64,000 bases of DNA from Barnesiella sp. WM24 (GTDB taxonomy: Bacteria > Bacteroidota > Bacteroidia > Bacteroidales > Muribaculaceae), in the NCBI RefSeq assembly GCF_004570975.1, contig NZ_SPPC01000003.1:121102-185101 (forward strand), given 5' to 3'. Position numbers and translations under genes: made by a program. Of this stretch, positions 26,324 to 35,199 are shown in pieces. The stretch's first letter is position 1. Every line of letters starts with the position of its first letter. The notes below the pieces were generated by a model that saw only the letters and a list, made by a program, of their open reading frames with translations, searched no databases and was not told the DNA's origin.

Positions 26324-27355
26324 ATGAAAGCGTTGACATATACGGCAAAAGGACGGTTCGAGCTGAATAATAAGCCTAAGCAGGATATTATTGATCCGAC
26401 GGATGCGGTAGTGAGGGTAACGCTGTCGAGCATTTGCTCGTCGGATTTACATATTCTGCATGGGGCGGTGCCTCAGGCGGAGGTCGGCATAACTGTCGGC
26501 CATGAGATGGTAGGAGTCGTGGAGGCTGTCGGTTCGGAAGTTTTCAAAGTAAAGCCGGGCGATCGCGTGGCTGTGAATGTCGAGACGTTCTGTGGAGAGT
26601 GTTTCTACTGCAAGCGTGGCTTTGTAAACAATTGCACTTCAGGAGGCTGGAAAATTGGCTGTCGTATTGACGGCGGTCAGGCGGAGTATGTCAGGGTGCC
26701 ATTTGCAGACAATGGTCTGACTCCTATACCGGAGGATGTAAGCGATGAGCAGGCTTTGTTTGTCGGCGACATACTTGCCACGGGTTACTGGGCGGCTAAG
26801 ATTTCCGAGATTTCGAGCGATGACTCTGTTTTGATAATAGGAGCCGGTCCGACAGGCCTTTGCACTCTGGAGTGTGTCCGTCTCTACAATCCGGCGAAGA
26901 TCGTTGTATGCGAGATCGACGAGACGAGGCGCGAATTTGTGCGTACACACTATGCCGATGTGATTGTAGTTGAACCGAAGGAGTGCCAAAAGGTGCTTGA
27001 CGGTTTAACGGATGAGCGAGGATCCGACCGGGTAATTGAGGTTGCTGGAACTGAAGACACCTTCCGTATGGCATGGGAGTGTGCCCGGCCAAACGCGATA
27101 GTTACAATCGTGGCACTCTATGAAAAAGCACAGACCTTGCCACAGCCTGATATGTATGGCAAGAACCTAACATTCAAGACAGGCGGCGTTGATGCTTGCG
27201 ACTGCGACAAGATTATGGAACTAATCGCGCAAGGTAAAATTGAAACAACGCACTTGATCACGCACTGCTATCCCTTGAGCCGCATACTGGAAGCCTATCG
27301 GCTTTTTGAAAAGCGAGAGGATGGAGTAATCAAAGTGGCTATTTCCACGGATTAA
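26324..27355 (+). CDS. Zinc-dependent alcohol dehydrogenase (MDR family)
   Basis: A 343-residue oxidoreductase. The catalytic zinc site is seen in SICSSDLHILHG and GHEMVGVVEAVGSEVFKVKPGDRV, the structural zinc site as CGECFYCKRGFVNNC, and the NAD(P) Rossmann fold at VLIIGAGPTGLCTLECVRLY. It oxidises or reduces a small alcohol or aldehyde; the substrate cannot be told. It lies only 11 bases after the DUF3644 gene with no terminator between, so it may be read from the R-M operon, although it is functionally unrelated. Its stop overlaps a tag gene remnant on the other strand. Confidence 0.92.
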   Translation: MKALTYTAKGRFELNNKPKQDIIDPTDAVVRVTLSSICSSDLHILHGAVPQAEVGITVGHEMVGVVEAVGSEVFKVKPGDRVAVNVETFCGECFYCKRGFVNNCTSGGWKIGCRIDGGQAEYVRVPFADNGLTPIPEDVSDEQALFVGDILATGYWAAKISEISSDDSVLIIGAGPTGLCTLECVRLYNPAKIVVCEIDETRREFVRTHYADVIVVEPKECQKVLDGLTDERGSDRVIEVAGTEDTFRMAWECARPNAIVTIVALYEKAQTLPQPDMYGKNLTFKTGGVDACDCDKIMELIAQGKIETTHLITHCYPLSRILEAYRLFEKREDGVIKVAISTD

Positions 27356-27480
27356 ATCCAGCGAGATTTGCAGGGGCAGCTATTGAGGTAGTTGTCGATG
27401 AAGCCGGTGGCTTGGAGGAAGACGTAGTAGATGGTTGTGCCGAAGAATTTGAGCTACGTCGTTTCATGTCCCTGCTGATT
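27352..27480 (-). pseudogene. Remnant of DNA-3-methyladenine glycosylase I (tag), C-terminal end
   Basis: On the minus strand, 27450 to 27352 reads KFFGTTIYYVFLQATGFIDN, then YLNSCPCKSRWI and stop, a clear Tag C-terminus. Just upstream, 27480-27451 reads AISRDMKRRS in another frame, the segment that normally precedes KF(F/V)G, and a stop codon interrupts the downstream frame. So it is a frameshifted 3' remnant. A complete tag gene lies at 41633-42196. Confidence 0.75.
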
Positions 27481-27606
27481 GCATAGGGGTTGGTGAAAAG
27501 AGCAAACATACTGTTGAAGGGTTGTTGTTGATGATTGCTCCTGTATGCGATAGCAATAGTATAGAGGGATTCATCCAGCTTATGTAGATTGAAAAATAAT
27601 CTGTCA

Positions 27607-27632
27607 TTTACCTTTTCGAGCTTATGGTATTA
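27607..27632 (+). promoter_or_regulatory. Bipartite motif copy 2 (candidate ECF-sigma promoter)
   Basis: TTTACC (27607-27612), 14 bases, then GTATTA (27627-27632). The next credible gene is the TonB-domain protein at 28070, so a start here would give a leader of about 430 bases. If this is a target of the sigma factor at 32948, the CHAT operon would be autoregulated. Confidence 0.45.
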
Positions 27633-28069
27633 GCATGTGGATATAATGACGTCCCAGAAATGAAGATGTTGAGCTGAATCGGTGGAAATCAGCGGCTCAG
27701 CATAATAAAACACCAACAACAGCCCGTATGTTTGGCAGATTATTTGTAAATTTGCGTACTTGGATTCAAATACGGTGTTCGGAGAGGGCATCTCACGGAG
27801 GTGAGTGCGCTTCCGGGCTATGGATTCAGGAGCAAACATATGAAGGTGTTATTCGCCGACTGTCTTCTACATTCAAACTTGGCCGTCTGAAACGAGATGA
27901 GGATGATCGAACGATAGCACCTGCATCGATTGCATATAGCCGCCAACCCCGGTTGGCGATTCTATACGCATCATGGTGTGGGGCTGTTGTTTTTATCCAT
28001 CTCGTAGGCAAGCCAAGGCCTGAATGTAGGGTAATTCGATGTCTCACACCATTTTTATAAGAAACAATT
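27633..28069 (+). other. Non-coding leader with hairpins before the CHAT operon
   Basis: No convincing CDS is seen here. A -7-like box TAAATTTG lies at 27747-27754 with no well-spaced -33 element. Two tight hairpins are visible: CTCAC/GTGAG at 27792-27805, and CGCCAAC/GTTGGCG at 27941-27958. The stretch may be a regulatory leader of the gene at 28070, and the two start signals (27627 and 27754) suggest control by two sigma factors. Confidence 0.4.
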
Positions 28070-29257
28070 ATGACACTAAAACCAAGACATTACACTCTAA
28101 CTGCAATACTTTCCTTTTTGGCAAGTGCTTCTACATTCTCCGCATCTGCTCAAACAGAGCAAAAGATTACGGAGATTTTGATTGTCAAGGATAAGGGTCC
28201 GGACTCTGTTAACGTCAACGGGAAGAAGACTTCGGTCTATGATTTGCAGTCGCTCGACAGCGAACCCGAATATCCCGGGGGCGTGAGCGGACTCATGTCG
28301 TTCCTCGGGCAGAATCTTGTCTATCCTGAAAGTGCGGTGCAGAACAATATTCAGGGTAAGGTGCTGGTTAAATTTGTCGTGACAAAGGAGGGTAATGTTG
28401 CCAACGTTGAGGTCATCCAATCGGTTGACCCTGCATTGGACACTGAAGCGGTGCGTGTTGTCAGTCTCATGAAGGGCTTTACACCGGGTATATTGAATGG
28501 AGAGAAGGTGAATGTGTGGTATGTGTTGCCGGTGAATTACAAGCTTCAGGACGATAGGCAAGATATTCAGTATGAAGGATTCGATGCTGTGGAGATTGAT
28601 TCTGTCGGTTATAAGGAAATGATGGATTTGGGTATCAAGTCACGACAGGAAAACAATCTTCCACATGCCATAGCCTATTTCAAAGAGGCTTATCACATTA
28701 ATCCTTACAGCATTGAGCCGATTGAAAATATCACGGCTATGAATACTGCTGTCGGCAAGGAAGGAGACAATCAGGCCGTTTTTGAATATGCCATTGATGA
28801 GCTAACACGTTGGAATAGACTGAACGGAATCGGAAACAGTGCCGTGGAGCCGATGGAATATTTGGCTGCGAAAATGAAATCTATTGATGCCGATAATATC
28901 TATCCCCGGACTTCCTTGCTATGGACATATATGGAAACTCGCAATCCGGATTATGAGATGAAGGTGAAGAATCTGTTGGACGAACTGATTCCGGCAACTG
29001 AAAAGCAGGAACTATGGCCGCAATATGGCTATCTGATGAGTCTTCGGGCTTGTTTCATTGAAAATGAAAAGGAGCTAATTCCTTTTGTCGAACCCAATGT
29101 AGACAAACTCGCCAAATCGCCTCAGGGTGTTGGCGCACTTGTCATGCTCAGCCGCATGTATCGCGAACAAAACGATAATGCCAAGGCCGACAAATACATG
29201 AAAATGGCCGAACAAGCTGACCCCGAAAGAGAGGAACTTCCCAAATGGTTAAAATAA
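28070..29257 (+). CDS. Exported protein with TonB C-terminal-like domain and TPR repeats
   Basis: A 395-residue protein with a signal peptide ending near SASAQ (about residue 28). Residues about 62-165 form a TonB-C-type domain (PEYPGGVSGLMSFLGQNLVY, GKVLVKFVVTKEGNVANVEV, VSLMKGFTPGILNGEKVNVW). Many Bacteroidota regulators and envelope proteins carry this domain without being energy transducers, and here there is no ExbB/D partner. The C-terminal part (about 185-390) contains TPR-like helices. First gene of the CHAT/sigma operon, one base before the next gene. Confidence 0.82.
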   Translation: MTLKPRHYTLTAILSFLASASTFSASAQTEQKITEILIVKDKGPDSVNVNGKKTSVYDLQSLDSEPEYPGGVSGLMSFLGQNLVYPESAVQNNIQGKVLVKFVVTKEGNVANVEVIQSVDPALDTEAVRVVSLMKGFTPGILNGEKVNVWYVLPVNYKLQDDRQDIQYEGFDAVEIDSVGYKEMMDLGIKSRQENNLPHAIAYFKEAYHINPYSIEPIENITAMNTAVGKEGDNQAVFEYAIDELTRWNRLNGIGNSAVEPMEYLAAKMKSIDADNIYPRTSLLWTYMETRNPDYEMKVKNLLDELIPATEKQELWPQYGYLMSLRACFIENEKELIPFVEPNVDKLAKSPQGVGALVMLSRMYREQNDNAKADKYMKMAEQADPEREELPKWLK

Positions 29258-29258
29258 G

Positions 29259-29699
29259 ATGAGGACGTTTCAATACATTTTTTCTATGTTGATGACCGCA
29301 ACTATACTTGTCAGTTGCGATGAGATAGGACTTGTCGAAAAAAAACGACTTGATAGTGCAAACAGAGAAATTTCTCAGTTAAAGGTGGACTTAGAGCAAT
29401 CTACTCAGATAATCCGGGCTCTTGAACAAGAAAAGGATAGACTAAAAAATCGCTTGGACGAAGTCGAGGAAGAAAACGAGGAATATCTTGGCATTCTTAA
29501 AACAGCGTGTGATAAATCTGAACGTCTGAAAAAAATTATTAACAACGAAGACCATGTTTCGTTTTGGGAATTGGACAATGCCGTGACAGAGTTGAGGGAA
29601 TGCCTCGGATATAAACAGGTGAATTATAACTATTCTTCTCAACCGTTCCAATCTCAACAAACCATCGTCACAAAACAACCGGACTATCTTTTCAAATGA
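29259..29699 (+). CDS. Coiled-coil lipoprotein
   Basis: A 146-residue protein with lipobox LVSC (Cys20), a coiled coil over about residues 30-85 (heptad-rich SANREISQLKVDLEQSTQII) and a Gln/Ser-rich tail. No family is recognised. It overlaps the CHAT gene by 4 bases and is probably an envelope partner of the exported CHAT protein. Confidence 0.7.
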   Translation: MRTFQYIFSMLMTATILVSCDEIGLVEKKRLDSANREISQLKVDLEQSTQIIRALEQEKDRLKNRLDEVEEENEEYLGILKTACDKSERLKKIINNEDHVSFWELDNAVTELRECLGYKQVNYNYSSQPFQSQQTIVTKQPDYLFK

Positions 29700-32600
29700 G
29701 ACCGTTACGTCCTTCAGCATCCGTTTTGGCTGCCATTTTGATGGTGGCCTTGACTGCTTTCGGACGGGTTAAACCTCAACCAGTTGACGCGGAATCACTC
29801 CTGATTGAGTATTTTCGCATACTTGAAAGCAGCAATCCTGAGGAGGAACTGAACAGATGGACAAGTTCAAAGTCAGAACCGGAATTGGCTGCAATACCAA
29901 TTGTGGTTGGGAATGGACTATTAAATCAAATTGAAGGCAATGCGCTGACAGATTCAGCACACTACAACGCATACATGTCGGCTATCGGGTTGATTGAGAA
30001 AGGTGTTAAAGCCATAGAAAAATCCGGTGTAAATGATGCGCTGTATCTGATTACAGTCGATGCCGGTCTCGTCCCAGTTAGATATATTCTTGCAAATGCC
30101 TATGATAAGGTATATAAATATGTAGAGGCCGATTCAGCTTATGTCCGGACGGCAAGAGAAATAGAGCGTGACTTCGGATATGACTCCGAAGAGTTCGTGT
30201 TCTGGACCAATCAGTGTGCTGAGAGCTTACAGCGAAAAAACAAAAACTACGAAAAATCCATAAGCCTATTACTTCCGGCAAAAGAGGCTGCATTACATTC
30301 GCCCGAAGTATCGGACTCCACGGCTTGTGAGTATCTCATATCCCTTGCTCAGAAATATCAGCGTTCGGGCAACCACAATGAAGCCAAACATCTTGCTCAT
30401 GAAGCTGAAATGCGGATGGGTAAGAATCACCATCTGATCTTTTGCGTTAGTAATACTTTGGGAGAATTGTATTGGATTGAAGGAAATCACGATACAGGCT
30501 ATTCCTATTTCAAGAAAGCAGAGGCCAATGCTCCGTCACTCGGGGAGTTCTTCGTAGCCGGGGTGAATAGTGCCAATATATTACGCCAGACTGGATTTGT
30601 TGAGTTGGCTGAAACAACGCTTCTTGCATTGGAGAAATATCTGACTTCGAGTGAACTCGGGGTTGATGATATTTTTAATTACTACGAATCATTAGGCGTT
30701 CTTTATACGTTCAGCAACCCTGAAAAGTCTGCTGAGTATTTCAGAAAAGCGGAAAAATGTATTGACTGGGTTACATACCCCGAAGTCATAAGGCATATTC
30801 TCAATTCGCAAGTCTATCCCAACGAAGGAAATAGCTTCAAGATAATATCAGCTCTTGATAGAGCCGAGGCTGTCTTTAATATGCTGATAGGTGATGAACC
30901 AAGACTCCTGAATGAACTGCTGATGCAAAAGGGATATTACCTGATGGAAGTCCGGGATTATATAACAGCACGCAAATATCTTGAAACCGCGTATTTACGT
31001 ATGCTTGATTATGCGCCTGGCGACCCACAGTTATTAATAGTCCTGAGGCATTTGGCACGGCTTGATGAGATTGAGGGAGAGGATATACGTAGAGGGTATT
31101 ATCTTGATGAGCTACTACGGAATGCAAAGTTGCATGGCGAATCATCTAATGCCTATCTCGATGCCATTGCCGATAGATTGCACTTCCATCTTCAATTAAG
31201 GAATCTCGATGGCACAAAATACAATCTTGCCATCTACCGGAAACAGCGCCCGAATGATTTCGACACCAACTGTTATGAATACAGGCTAAAACTTCTGGAA
31301 GGTAAATTCTCCGAGGCCGAGAAGATGTTGGATTCCTTAGATGATATTTTCCCGAAAGAGCGTTCACACATCAATCTCATGCGTCAACGGTTTTATGCGT
31401 CTCGGCAATCTCCAAAAATCACCGGTGTCGCCACCGATGTCTTTTCAGATTACAGGAGCGAATTGATGCGTCAGTTGCTTTTTATGAGCAACAATGAACG
31501 ACGCAACATGGACAAGGAACTTCGGACAAGAAGGGATGAGATTATCTTTGCAATTAAGTTTGCTCCTGAGTTGTCACAATTAGCGCTTGACTATTCATTG
31601 TTTTCAAAGGGACTTCTCTTCCATACACAGGCTGAAATTCTTGAACTACTTGCTGACAATGATTCCGCACGGATGGAAATAGCGAAAATTCATGGAATTA
31701 AAGCTGAACTGACACGGGCTATAAATTCAGCTGATAAAGAATTGGCGCACTCACTTCAACAAGCGATAGATTCACGTGAGCGTTATCTTATTGACGACTA
31801 TTTGAATAGAGAGAAATTCAATCTCCGCTTTGGAAGGTACAATACAGCGACATTGTTGACGGGGATGTCTCCGACAGCTCAGATGATAGATTATGTGGAA
31901 TATGTCGACGCCGGCAAGTCCAGTCTCGGATGCTTTATAATTGAGCATGGGCAACCCATAATTTTTGTTGAACTTGGAGAGTCGGGGAATCATGACAAAA
32001 ACCAAATATCGAAAATGATTTGGACACGTCTCAGACCCTATCTTAAACATAACCGAAGAATTTACTTCTCAACTGACGGCATTCTGAACACCATGCCAAT
32101 TGAGTTTGCAGAGGATGAGGACGGTGTTCCGATGTGCGAGAAGTATGACCTGCACAGGGTGTTTCACCTCTCTGATATTCACATGAGCGAGGTAATAGGC
32201 AACCGCGTAGAGGCTATCGGTGTTGCCGACCATAATTCGCCCAATGGCGAGGCTCGTGGGCTTGATGACGGTTATCGCGGTAACTGGAACGACCTTGCCG
32301 GAGTCGAAACGGAGCTTTATCGTATAGCTGAAAGTCTCGACGGCATCAGTGAATATCATAGGGCGTTCAATGACGAAGCTACCGAAGCGTACGTCAAGAG
32401 TTTGTCGGGTCAGCCGATAACGACTCTCCATATATCAACCCACGGTTTCTACCGGGGAGAGAATGAACTGACAAAAGCATTCAATGACACCACCGACTTT
32501 GACCATAATATCGCAAGACGGCTTCTGATGGGCAACCGCACGTCGGCATCCGGTCTTGTGATGCGTAACGGCAATCTTTCGTGGAAGGCTGAAACAATCA

Positions 32601-32944
32601 CGGAGGATGAGGACAATATCCTGACCTCGGAGGAGGTGGAAACTCTCACCTTCCCAAAATTGAATCTTACAGTGTTGTCGGCTTGCGAGACAGGTCTCGG
32701 GGAGCTGTCGGCAGATGGCGTGTGGGGGCTGCAACGTGCTTTCCGCATCGCCGGAAGTGGTTCCCTCATTTGTTCTCTCCGCCAAGTAAAGGACAATGGA
32801 GCCGCCGACTTCATGGCCGAGTTTTATCGTCAGGCGGCAACAGGGAAAAGTGTGCACGATGCTTTTTATAACGCAAGAAAAGAACTACTTTCGCATGACC
32901 CGGCAAATAAGGAGGTCTGGTCATCGTTTATACTCATAGAATAG
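29696..32944 (+). CDS. Exported TPR-CHAT protease-like protein
   Basis: A 1082-residue protein. The N-terminus looks like a signal peptide (SASVLAAILMVALTAFG). About residues 60-600 are TPR-type repeats (ANAYDKVYKYVEADSAYVRT, EYFRKAEKCIDW). The C-terminal CHAT domain (about 760-1082) is a caspase-fold peptidase with the catalytic pair intact: His916 in HISTHGFY and Cys997 in LSACETGLGEL. The end is the usual FILIE. CHAT proteins cleave a partner after a TPR-sensed signal; candidates here are the membrane anti-sigma-like protein and the caspase-like protein in the same operon. An exported location is unusual compared with cytoplasmic CHAT effectors. Confidence 0.9.
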   Translation: MRPLRPSASVLAAILMVALTAFGRVKPQPVDAESLLIEYFRILESSNPEEELNRWTSSKSEPELAAIPIVVGNGLLNQIEGNALTDSAHYNAYMSAIGLIEKGVKAIEKSGVNDALYLITVDAGLVPVRYILANAYDKVYKYVEADSAYVRTAREIERDFGYDSEEFVFWTNQCAESLQRKNKNYEKSISLLLPAKEAALHSPEVSDSTACEYLISLAQKYQRSGNHNEAKHLAHEAEMRMGKNHHLIFCVSNTLGELYWIEGNHDTGYSYFKKAEANAPSLGEFFVAGVNSANILRQTGFVELAETTLLALEKYLTSSELGVDDIFNYYESLGVLYTFSNPEKSAEYFRKAEKCIDWVTYPEVIRHILNSQVYPNEGNSFKIISALDRAEAVFNMLIGDEPRLLNELLMQKGYYLMEVRDYITARKYLETAYLRMLDYAPGDPQLLIVLRHLARLDEIEGEDIRRGYYLDELLRNAKLHGESSNAYLDAIADRLHFHLQLRNLDGTKYNLAIYRKQRPNDFDTNCYEYRLKLLEGKFSEAEKMLDSLDDIFPKERSHINLMRQRFYASRQSPKITGVATDVFSDYRSELMRQLLFMSNNERRNMDKELRTRRDEIIFAIKFAPELSQLALDYSLFSKGLLFHTQAEILELLADNDSARMEIAKIHGIKAELTRAINSADKELAHSLQQAIDSRERYLIDDYLNREKFNLRFGRYNTATLLTGMSPTAQMIDYVEYVDAGKSSLGCFIIEHGQPIIFVELGESGNHDKNQISKMIWTRLRPYLKHNRRIYFSTDGILNTMPIEFAEDEDGVPMCEKYDLHRVFHLSDIHMSEVIGNRVEAIGVADHNSPNGEARGLDDGYRGNWNDLAGVETELYRIAESLDGISEYHRAFNDEATEAYVKSLSGQPITTLHISTHGFYRGENELTKAFNDTTDFDHNIARRLLMGNRTSASGLVMRNGNLSWKAETITEDEDNILTSEEVETLTFPKLNLTVLSACETGLGELSADGVWGLQRAFRIAGSGSLICSLRQVKDNGAADFMAEFYRQAATGKSVHDAFYNARKELLSHDPANKEVWSSFILIE

Positions 32945-32947
32945 ACA

Positions 32948-33571
32948 ATGGAAGAAAACTTTGAATATATAGTCCGGAAATATTATAACCGGCTGAGGGA
33001 GCCGTTCTTGCGGAAGCTGACGCGGCAATATCCCTCTATGCGGCTTGACATTGCCGAAGACCTCTATCAGGAGGCTTTCATCGCAGTTCAGGATAATATC
33101 CAGCGGGGCAAGGTGCGACCTGATACTGACTGGAATGCCTATATCCTCACCATCGGTTTGAATATGGCCAGCAAAGAGCAACGTCATGGGGGAATTACTG
33201 ACCCTTTTGACGCCATGTATGACGATGACAAAGAGGATGGCAATAACCGCTTGGCACGCAAAGTAGAAGATATTATAAAGGAGATGCCCGAGGAGGAAGC
33301 CGCTCTTTGCAACAACCCGGAGGTATTGTCTCGCTTGGGAAATGAGTTGGAACATACACCCGAGCCTTGTGGCAATATCATCCGGTTGTTCTACTATACT
33401 GATGCCACTATGGAAGATATTGCCGAAGAGACAGGCTTAAAAAACGCTCAGACAGCAAAGGCAAAGAAGAGCCAGTGCATGACCGACCTTATCAATCGCG
33501 TCACCGAGGCACTGCGCCGTGCCGGATTCGATGTCACACCTAAAAAACGCAATCGCAATGGAAAGAATTGA
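32948..33571 (+). CDS. ECF-like sigma-70 family RNA polymerase sigma factor
   Basis: A 207-residue protein. Region 2 is seen as LRKLTRQYPSMRLDIAEDLY with QEAFIAVQDNI and region 4 as FYYTDATMEDIAEETGLKNA with QTAKAKKSQCMTDLI. It is longer than typical ECF factors because of an acidic insert between the domains (DDDKEDGNNRLARKVEDI). It begins 3 bases after the CHAT gene and overlaps the anti-sigma-like gene by 14 bases. Candidate target promoters are the five TTTACC/GTAT motifs in this window. Confidence 0.87.
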   Translation: MEENFEYIVRKYYNRLREPFLRKLTRQYPSMRLDIAEDLYQEAFIAVQDNIQRGKVRPDTDWNAYILTIGLNMASKEQRHGGITDPFDAMYDDDKEDGNNRLARKVEDIIKEMPEEEAALCNNPEVLSRLGNELEHTPEPCGNIIRLFYYTDATMEDIAEETGLKNAQTAKAKKSQCMTDLINRVTEALRRAGFDVTPKKRNRNGKN

Positions 33572-34217
33572 ACTCTTTGACAAATATATAGCCGGAACGC
33601 TATCGAAGGCAGAAGTAGCTGAATTTAGAACCCGACTTGATTCAGATGAAAAATTCGCTACTGATTTCAAGGTGTATCTAATTTCGGTGAGAGGCATCTG
33701 TCAAGAAGCTGAGCAGGAAAACATCGAGTTTGGTCACGCGATGAAGTCATTGACAAAAGCACAGCTTCAGTCGATAATCGGCAAGGGAGAGAAGCCGCGC
33801 ATGGTCCGTCCAAACTTCTTCCGTGAGCGCATGATGTGGATTTCATCCATGGCAGCGATGCTCGTTGTGGCAATCGGAATCGGCTGGAATCTCTACACTT
33901 CGTCGCAGAATCATATATGTGATGTAGTCTACGGCTTAACTTATCAGCCAATCGAGGGCGACCGTGGTGATGGCTCTGAGTATCTTGACCTGAATAAACT
34001 GACCACCGAACAGATTGAAACGCGATTGCCCGACATGAAGGCCATCTTTGAAGCAGACGAGATTGACTCACAGGATTGGCACATCGACGGCATGAATCTC
34101 GCCATGGCCTATCTGAAACTTCATCGAAAGAGCGATGCTGTCAAAGTTCTGAAAATAATGGCAAGCGAAGCCTCAGAACCGGAAGAGTATAATAAATTAA
34201 TAGAGCAGCTTAAATGA
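33558..34217 (+). CDS. Membrane anti-sigma-like protein
   Basis: A 219-residue protein. The N-terminus (ELFDKYIAGTLSKAEVAEFR, about 4-25) resembles the short helical start of Bacteroidota anti-sigma factors. One membrane segment (SSMAAMLVVAIGIGWNLY, about 93-110) separates it from a periplasmic part with TPR-like helices near the end (AMAYLKLHRKSDAVKVLKIM). The frame is open from 33519, but the ATG at 33558 gives the conserved start. Overlap with the sigma gene supports a paired function: holding the sigma factor at the membrane until an envelope signal arrives. Confidence 0.75.
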   Translation: MERIELFDKYIAGTLSKAEVAEFRTRLDSDEKFATDFKVYLISVRGICQEAEQENIEFGHAMKSLTKAQLQSIIGKGEKPRMVRPNFFRERMMWISSMAAMLVVAIGIGWNLYTSSQNHICDVVYGLTYQPIEGDRGDGSEYLDLNKLTTEQIETRLPDMKAIFEADEIDSQDWHIDGMNLAMAYLKLHRKSDAVKVLKIMASEASEPEEYNKLIEQLK

Positions 34218-35086
34218 GAACTACAATCGTTTGTTTGTTGGCGCTTTTATCGACACTCGGCATACTCGCAGAAAACCGGTCATTGCTTGTTGGTATAGGA
34301 CGCTATCCTGTATATACCGGCTGGTCGGAGATTCATGGTGACGCTGATGTAAGATTGCTTGCTCCCGCACTGAAAGATAAAGGTTATAGCGACGTGAAGA
34401 CATTGGTAAACTCCGAAGCCACTAAGGCTGCCATTGTCAGAGAACTGAAATCACTCGCTAAAAGATGTAAAGCAGGTGACAAGGTTTACTTTCACTTCTC
34501 TGGGCATGGTCAGCCGGTTCTCGATATCAACGGTGACGAGGGCAAAAAAGGGTTTGACGAGGCCATCGTGCCATACGATGCCTGCAAGACAATCACATCC
34601 AAAGTTAAAGGCAACTATTACAATGGCGAAAATCATTTGATTGATGACGAGCTGAACCCGCTATTTTCTGATATTAAGAACAAACTGGGCAAGAATGGAG
34701 AATTATTCATCGCAATAGACGCCTGTTACAGCGATGATATGGAGCGGGCTCCGGGAACTGAGGAAGCCGACCTGCCTCCAACCCGTGGCACAAACGAGAA
34801 GCTCGAAGTAATGAAGACCAGAGCATGGACTTCAATGCCGAAGCCAAAATCGTACACTTCCGGAGCCAAAATGTATGTAGTCAGCGCCTGCAAGTCGAAC
34901 GAACGTAACTTCGAGTATAAAGCCAAGAACGGCAAAACATACGGTTCCCTGACATATTATATCCATTCACTTATGGAGCGGTCAATGGATTTTAATATCT
35001 GGTCAACCAGTATTGAAACCAAAAAACTATCAACACCGAAAATTTTTCAGAATTTTCAACATCCGCAATGTCAAAAATATAAATAG
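34214..35086 (+). CDS. Exported caspase-like protease (peptidase C14 family)
   Basis: A 290-residue protein with signal peptide MRTTIVCLLALLSTLGILA. The caspase fold is visible from ENRSLLVGIGRY onward, with catalytic His98 in HFSGHGQP and Cys171 in IAIDACYSDD. A substrate-pocket region (VSACKSNERNFEYKAKNGKT) follows. The last 30 residues after SLMERSMDFN look unstructured and unlike the family, so the end may be truncated. It overlaps the anti-sigma-like gene by 4 bases. Together with the exported CHAT protein it puts two caspase-fold proteases in one operon. Confidence 0.9.
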   Translation: MRTTIVCLLALLSTLGILAENRSLLVGIGRYPVYTGWSEIHGDADVRLLAPALKDKGYSDVKTLVNSEATKAAIVRELKSLAKRCKAGDKVYFHFSGHGQPVLDINGDEGKKGFDEAIVPYDACKTITSKVKGNYYNGENHLIDDELNPLFSDIKNKLGKNGELFIAIDACYSDDMERAPGTEEADLPPTRGTNEKLEVMKTRAWTSMPKPKSYTSGAKMYVVSACKSNERNFEYKAKNGKTYGSLTYYIHSLMERSMDFNIWSTSIETKKLSTPKIFQNFQHPQCQKYK

Positions 35087-35146
35087 CATTCTTATCGGAT
35101 GTCAGCCCCATATAGGTCTCTTCTTTCAATGAGGAGATCTTTTTTG

Positions 35147-35172
35147 TTTACCTTTCTCAGATACCGGTATTC
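35147..35172 (+). promoter_or_regulatory. Bipartite motif copy 3 (candidate ECF-sigma promoter)
   Basis: TTTACC (35147-35152), 14 bases, GTATTC (35167-35172). The ATG at 35200 lies 28 bases further, the same distance as for copies 1, 4 and 5, and this is why 35200 rather than 35173 is taken as the start of the next gene. Confidence 0.55.
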
Positions 35173-35199
35173 ATGTATGTAAACATTAACAGCATGAAT

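Noticed and set aside
27728-28060. 110-codon plus-strand frame in the CHAT-operon leader
   Set aside because: Arg/Cys/Trp-rich translation with no domain pattern, and it crosses both leader hairpins. Kept as non-coding, with some doubt.
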